From CBDDEH01 sp965226865 (GTDB lineage Bacteria; Chloroflexota; Dehalococcoidia; Lucifugimonadales; JAGWBF01), in the NCBI GenBank assembly GCA_965226865.1, contig CBDDEH010000003.1, positions 310,001 to 374,000 on the forward strand: a DNA stretch of 64,000 nucleotides, read 5' to 3'. A program made the translations under genes and the position numbers. Below the pieces are notes generated by a model, which saw nothing but the letters and a program-made list of their open reading frames with translations, made no database searches and was not told the DNA's origin. The number at the start of each line of letters is the position of its first letter. Position 1 is the first letter of the stretch. Positions 60,858 to 64,000 of the stretch are shown here, in pieces.

Positions 60858-60998
60858 TTAGGCTCCACGGAGCCTTGGGTCTAAAACGTCTCTAAGAGAA
60901 TCGCCGAACAGGTTGAATCCGACCACTGCCAGGCTTACAGCAATGCTGGGGAAAAGGACCAACCATGGTGATACTTCGATATACCTCTGCCCTGCCAT
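60858..60998 (-). pseudogene. C-terminal fragment of a DppC/OppC-type ABC permease
   Basis: About 46 codons: AGQRYIEVSPWLVLFPSIAV, then SLAVVGFNLFGDSLRDVLDP and RLRGA, stop at 60858. This is the last membrane span and the conserved GD.LRD.LDPRLRG end of dipeptide/oligopeptide permeases. The rest of the gene is absent; the SMP-30 gene ends immediately upstream (61001). A truncated relic. Confidence 0.8.
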
Positions 60999-61000
60999 AT

Positions 61001-61852
61001 CTATAGCACCTTGATGCCTGGGATCTTGCACCGGATGCTATATAGAGAAGTTCGCGCGGTAGCATAAATGGTCTGGTTATCTGGTCCGCCGAAGGCCACG
61101 TTGGCGGGTGGTTCGGGAAACTCAAAGGTGCCCAAATGGTGCCCATTGGGGTCTACGACCCACAAACCTCCGGCGCCGGTGATATAGAGGTTGCCTTCGA
61201 TGTCGACCTTCATGCCGTCGGGATTGCGGGGCTTGTCGATATCCATGTCCACAAAGGCCCGGTCGTTACTCAATGAGCCATCGGGCTCCACGTCGAAGGC
61301 ACGCACGTGGCGGCGACGGGAGTCGTCTATATAGAGGACTGATTCATCGGGCGAAAACGCCAGGCCGTTGGGACGTAAGAAATCCGAAACCAGAAGAGTC
61401 ATGTTCCCATCTGGGTCTAAGCGGTAGACACCATTGAAGTCCAACTCGGCATCCTCAGGCTGGATTCCGTAGGGAGGGTCAGTGAAGTAAATCGCACCGC
61501 CGGAGTGAACCACCACGTCATTGGGGCTGTTCAGACGTCTACCCTCATACCGGTCTACCAACGTCTCCATTTGCTTGCCGATGGCCATTCGAGAGACCAT
61601 CCGTCCGCCGTGTTCGCAGGCAACCAGACGTCCCCGGTGGTCGAAGGTCAACCCGTTGGAATTCCTGCTGGGCTTAATGTAAGGTGTCGCACCACCGTCT
61701 GGGGTCCAACGGTAAATGGTGTCGCCGTAAATGTCAGAGAACAGCAGGTACCCGTCTGGGTGCCACGCTGGCCCCTCGGTGAATTGGAACCCGGTCGCCA
61801 ACTGCCGCGGGTCCTGATCAGGAATATGGTCTAACATTCGGTTACCATTCAA
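61001..61852 (-). CDS. SMP-30/gluconolactonase-family protein
   Basis: 283 aa. Seen: QFTEGPAWHPDGYLLFSDIY with the metal-binding Glu, RNSNGLTFDHRGRLVACEHG, LNSPNDVVVHSGGAIYFTDP (Asn ligand), RPNGLAFSPDESVLYIDDSR (Asp ligand), and NPDGMKVDIEGNLYITGAGG. A six-bladed calcium/zinc lactonase propeller with all ligands. Hydrolyses sugar or other lactones in the cytosol; substrate unknown. Its stop abuts the permease relic. Confidence 0.92.
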   Translation of the reverse strand: MNGNRMLDHIPDQDPRQLATGFQFTEGPAWHPDGYLLFSDIYGDTIYRWTPDGGATPYIKPSRNSNGLTFDHRGRLVACEHGGRMVSRMAIGKQMETLVDRYEGRRLNSPNDVVVHSGGAIYFTDPPYGIQPEDAELDFNGVYRLDPDGNMTLLVSDFLRPNGLAFSPDESVLYIDDSRRRHVRAFDVEPDGSLSNDRAFVDMDIDKPRNPDGMKVDIEGNLYITGAGGLWVVDPNGHHLGTFEFPEPPANVAFGGPDNQTIYATARTSLYSIRCKIPGIKVL

Positions 61853-61906
61853 CTACTCGGCCAGCCTCAAAGCCTTACGTGCTCCCTTATGGGCTCCCTT
61901 ATGTGC

Positions 61907-62947
61907 TCAATGTACGCTGCCAACGCCCACAGTAGTATCGAGGTGCGGCTTTGCCCCTAGCAGGTCCTGGAAACCCAGGAACGAGTTTAAGATCTGCTGA
62001 GGCGTGATCCCCTTAGTGATAAACACAATCCGCGACTTTTTATCGCCGTCAGGCCACTGGGACAGATGCTCCGGAGCATGAATGATGTGCTGTACGCCAT
62101 TCACCAATAACGGTCCAGAATTGTGGCTTCCCACGTTTAGAAAGCCCTTGATACGCAGGATGTCTTCACCTCTGGCGTATACCAACATGCTCAACCATAT
62201 CCCGAAACCAACCCAGTCCAACGGCTCCAGAAACGTGATAGTCAAAGCGCGGGTATGCGACGACTTGCGTCCGACCGGAATATCCGACGGCAGCGTGTTT
62301 TCATCATAGCTTTTGGGTCTCCCTATTAGTGACTCTCCAGATGTACCCCAGAGATCATCCCCATCTGCTACTCTTCCTTGGTTCGCCACGAAAACGCGAG
62401 CTACTGGGTTCATCGAGCGGAGGTCACTCGTTAGGTTCTCCACAGCCTCCCCGGATGCCAAGTCCGTCTTTGTGATCACGATATCGTCAGCAGCAGCCAC
62501 CTGCTTCCGGGCTTCCACGTGTCGAGCGATTTGTTCGCGTCCATGGATAGCGCTTACTGTAGTCAGTACCCTGGGTGGCGCGAAACGGGGATTTAGCACA
62601 GGGTCGCTGGTGAGCGTAAAGTGGATGGGTGCGGGATCGGCCAGACCAGTGGTTTCCAGGATCACATGCCGAACAGGAGGTATGCTTCCACGCTCGGCGT
62701 CGTCCACCAAAGTCGTCAGTGCACGGACAAGATCTTCTCTCACTGAGCAGCAGACGCAGCCGCCCTGTACGAGGCGCGTCTCTTCATTAACTTGCCGCAC
62801 GAGCTCGCCGTCAAGGCCGACCTCGCCAAGCTCATTAACTATTACTGCGACGCCTTCTGCCGACGCGGCCACTGCGCGCCGAAGCAACGTGGTCTTCCCG
62901 CTCCCCAGAAACCCCGTCACGATTGTGATTCGCTTGAGCTGCGTCAT
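61907..62947 (-). CDS. CobW/YjiA-family (COG0523) metallochaperone GTPase
   Basis: 346 aa from ATG 62947 by family alignment; the frame continues to 62986. Seen: Walker A VTGFLGSGKTTLLRR, the metal-binding LVQGGCVCCSVREDLVRAL (CxCC), HVILETTGLADPAPI, GTP-base motif DDIVITKTDLASGE (TKxD for NKxD), and a C-terminal CobW domain. COG0523 GTPases deliver zinc, cobalt or other metals to target enzymes. The small gene at 62955-63299 lies 7 bp upstream and is co-transcribed. Target not identifiable. Confidence 0.93.
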   Translation of the reverse strand: MTQLKRITIVTGFLGSGKTTLLRRAVAASAEGVAVIVNELGEVGLDGELVRQVNEETRLVQGGCVCCSVREDLVRALTTLVDDAERGSIPPVRHVILETTGLADPAPIHFTLTSDPVLNPRFAPPRVLTTVSAIHGREQIARHVEARKQVAAADDIVITKTDLASGEAVENLTSDLRSMNPVARVFVANQGRVADGDDLWGTSGESLIGRPKSYDENTLPSDIPVGRKSSHTRALTITFLEPLDWVGFGIWLSMLVYARGEDILRIKGFLNVGSHNSGPLLVNGVQHIIHAPEHLSQWPDGDKKSRIVFITKGITPQQILNSFLGFQDLLGAKPHLDTTVGVGSVH

Positions 62948-62954
62948 GGCCACG

Positions 62955-63299
62955 TTACTCGACCTGCTGGTTATGCTGCAACGCATCTACCAAGTGCGGG
63001 TCAAGAGGGTCGATGCGTCGTCCGGCAAGCTTTTCAGTGGCTGGCCACAACTCGCCAAGGTTCTGTATCAGAACAGTACTTCCCTTGCTATCGACAAGTT
63101 TGTAGAGGGCGCCTACCCAGTCCTCAACACGCAGTCCATAATACTCCAGGATCTGATTGAGTACCTGCGCTCGTAGCAGACGCTCTCGTTGCCTGTTCCT
63201 CGCGGTGGGGCTCCCGGCATGCCCAGTGCCTGAGGCATGGACGTCTCTATCTTCCGTCCAATGCTCAATGGTTGGTAACTGCCAACACACCAGACACAC
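62955..63299 (-). CDS. Small conserved-looking hypothetical protein upstream of CobW gene
   Basis: Frame of 114 codons, of which the last 80 look protein-like: RERLLRAQVLNQILEYYGLR, VEDWVGALYKLVDSKGSTVL, IQNLGELWPATEKLAGRRID, PLDPHLVDAL. The start is uncertain; the first 35 residues are low-quality and Cys/His-rich by chance or real. No family recognised. Spacing of 7 bp to the CobW start implies co-translation and perhaps a joint function in metal handling. Confidence 0.55.
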   Translation of the reverse strand: MCLVCWQLPTIEHWTEDRDVHASGTGHAGSPTARNRQRERLLRAQVLNQILEYYGLRVEDWVGALYKLVDSKGSTVLIQNLGELWPATEKLAGRRIDPLDPHLVDALQHNQQVE

Positions 63300-63353
63300 T
63301 GTCGCCCTTCTTTCCTATAGCCGGGCTGATCTCCGGATCACCGATTGGAGATG

Positions 63354-64000
63354 CTATCCCTTGAATGGCTGACGGCGCCGATAGCTGTCCGCCATCTCCT
63401 CCAGGGTTGCCCATTTCACACCCGGGTAGCTGCTTATGTGGTCTATGACCCGCTCCAGCATTAGAAGGACCTGGGGACGACCGCTTACATCAGGGTGAAT
63501 AGTGAAGGGGAAGACCGCGTAGTCGTACTCTCTGTACACCCAGTCGAACTGGTCTGTCCAAAGCTGTTCGATGTCGTGGGGGTTTACCCATCCATGACTC
63601 CAAGGTGCCGCCTTGATAAACATCATCGGTGGCAGGTCGTCTGTATACCAGTTTCCGGCCAGTTCGACAAGGTTTACGTGCCTACCTCTTATAAGAGGCT
63701 TCATCCACTCTTCCGCGGGCTTCGAGTAATCCAGCTTCGTCCACGTATCGCCGACGCGCGCGTAGTACGGTTGGAAATCATGGTGGGCTTGGCTATGGTC
63801 ATACGTGAAGCCATATTTCATGAGCAGCTCTGCTGTCACCTCGGACATCTCCCACCATGGCGCCACGTATCCCCGGGGCTTCTTGCCGGACAGCTTTTCT
63901 ATTAGCCCGACGACTTTGGATATAATGGCCTCTTCCTGGGTAGGAGTCATGGCGACAGGGTTCTCATGGGTGTACCCGTGGCCCCCTATCTCGTGCCCTG
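63354..64000 (-). CDS. Polysaccharide deacetylase-family protein (N-terminus beyond the window)
   Basis: The frame runs past the last ATG (63950) to the window edge: GHEIGGHGYTHENPVAMTPT is the NodB-type motif with metal-binding His residues. Downstream are KKPRGYVAPWWEMSEVTAEL (motif 3 with conserved Arg/Pro/Trp), YGFTYDHSQAHHDFQPYY, AVFPFTIHPDVSGRPQVLLM (His of motif 5) and a C-terminal helix. Members remove N- or O-acetyl groups from carbohydrates; this subgroup also includes allantoinase-like (PuuE) amidohydrolases, which would fit the nitrogen-catabolic genes here. At least 215 residues present. Confidence 0.87.
   Translation of the reverse strand, partial: GHEIGGHGYTHENPVAMTPTQEEAIISKVVGLIEKLSGKKPRGYVAPWWEMSEVTAELLMKYGFTYDHSQAHHDFQPYYARVGDTWTKLDYSKPAEEWMKPLIRGRHVNLVELAGNWYTDDLPPMMFIKAAPWSHGWVNPHDIEQLWTDQFDWVYREYDYAVFPFTIHPDVSGRPQVLLMLERVIDHISSYPGVKWATLEEMADSYRRRQPFKG

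Noticed and set aside
1..64000. CRISPR arrays, tRNA, rRNA or prophage
   Set aside because: No regularly spaced repeats, cloverleaf sequences, rRNA segments or phage structural genes were recognised by eye.

Overview
ORGANISM. A bacterial window, moderately GC-rich and densely coded on both strands. The gene content points to Chloroflexota, most likely a Dehalococcoidia/SAR202-like lineage: many CaiB/BaiF CoA-transferases and other catabolic paralogues, an archaellin-type pilin, and a LexA box of the Gram-positive type (GAAC-N4-GTTC). This placement is inference; no rRNA or ribosomal marker is present. UGA, UAG and UAA all end normal genes here, so the code is standard.

MOST NOTABLE. Two genes that look broken read as complete thioredoxin-fold redox proteins if one in-frame UGA is selenocysteine. 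The first is a DsbA/FrnE-like protein at 200-838 whose CPWC site reads U-P-W-C (UGA at 272-274). The second is a peroxiredoxin at 59012-59473 (minus) with UGA exactly at the peroxidatic position (residue 46). Each UGA is followed at bacterial spacing by a hairpin with G at the start of its apical loop, and the peroxiredoxin hairpin is a perfect 7-bp stem with loop GGTAC. No sel genes lie in the window.

LAYOUT. 0.2-7.4 kb: Sec-DsbA, CoA-transferase plus HMG-CoA-lyase-like operon, alpha/beta hydrolase, isochorismatase-like hydrolase, Asp/Glu-racemase-like protein, and a DrrAB-type ABC exporter. 7.4-21.5 kb (minus): a long catabolic run made of a ThDP enzyme, hydantoinase/oxoprolinase B and A, RidA, SDR, then CoA-transferase pair, two MaoC/FAS1-like dehydratases, and a second CoA-transferase pair. 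Within each pair one subunit keeps the family's catalytic Asp and the other has lost it. 21.7-25.3 kb: a lipoprotein gene split by an IS1380-family element with a 4-bp target duplication. 25.6-31.5 kb: methyltransferase, SDR, asparaginase, hydantoinase, second amidohydrolase, cysteine-dioxygenase-like cupin. 31.6-32.7 kb: IS481-like element with a nonsense codon. 32.8-39.6 kb: MmgE/PrpD, DUF1800, NHL-repeat and DUF1501 proteins, PfpI, a small EF-Tu-domain-like protein, O-methyltransferase.

39.7-51.2 kb is a DNA-repair island. It holds NHEJ genes (LigD interrupted by one amber codon, a stand-alone ATP-dependent ligase, Ku) and an ImuB / DUF6504-like / DUF72 / DnaE2 translesion operon behind a promoter that carries a LexA box between -35 and -10. 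A DUF72 gene accompanies each half. 51.3-53.3 kb: archaellin and an IS3-family element. 53.4-57 kb: AceE-like E1 and Ldh2-type dehydrogenase. 57.2-61 kb: a cluster of broken genes around the intact Sec-peroxiredoxin. 61-64 kb: SMP-30 lactonase, CobW GTPase with a small partner, and a polysaccharide deacetylase cut by the window edge.

CAVEAT. Several genes carry single-base frameshifts, some in homopolymers. Part of the apparent decay may therefore be assembly error rather than biology.
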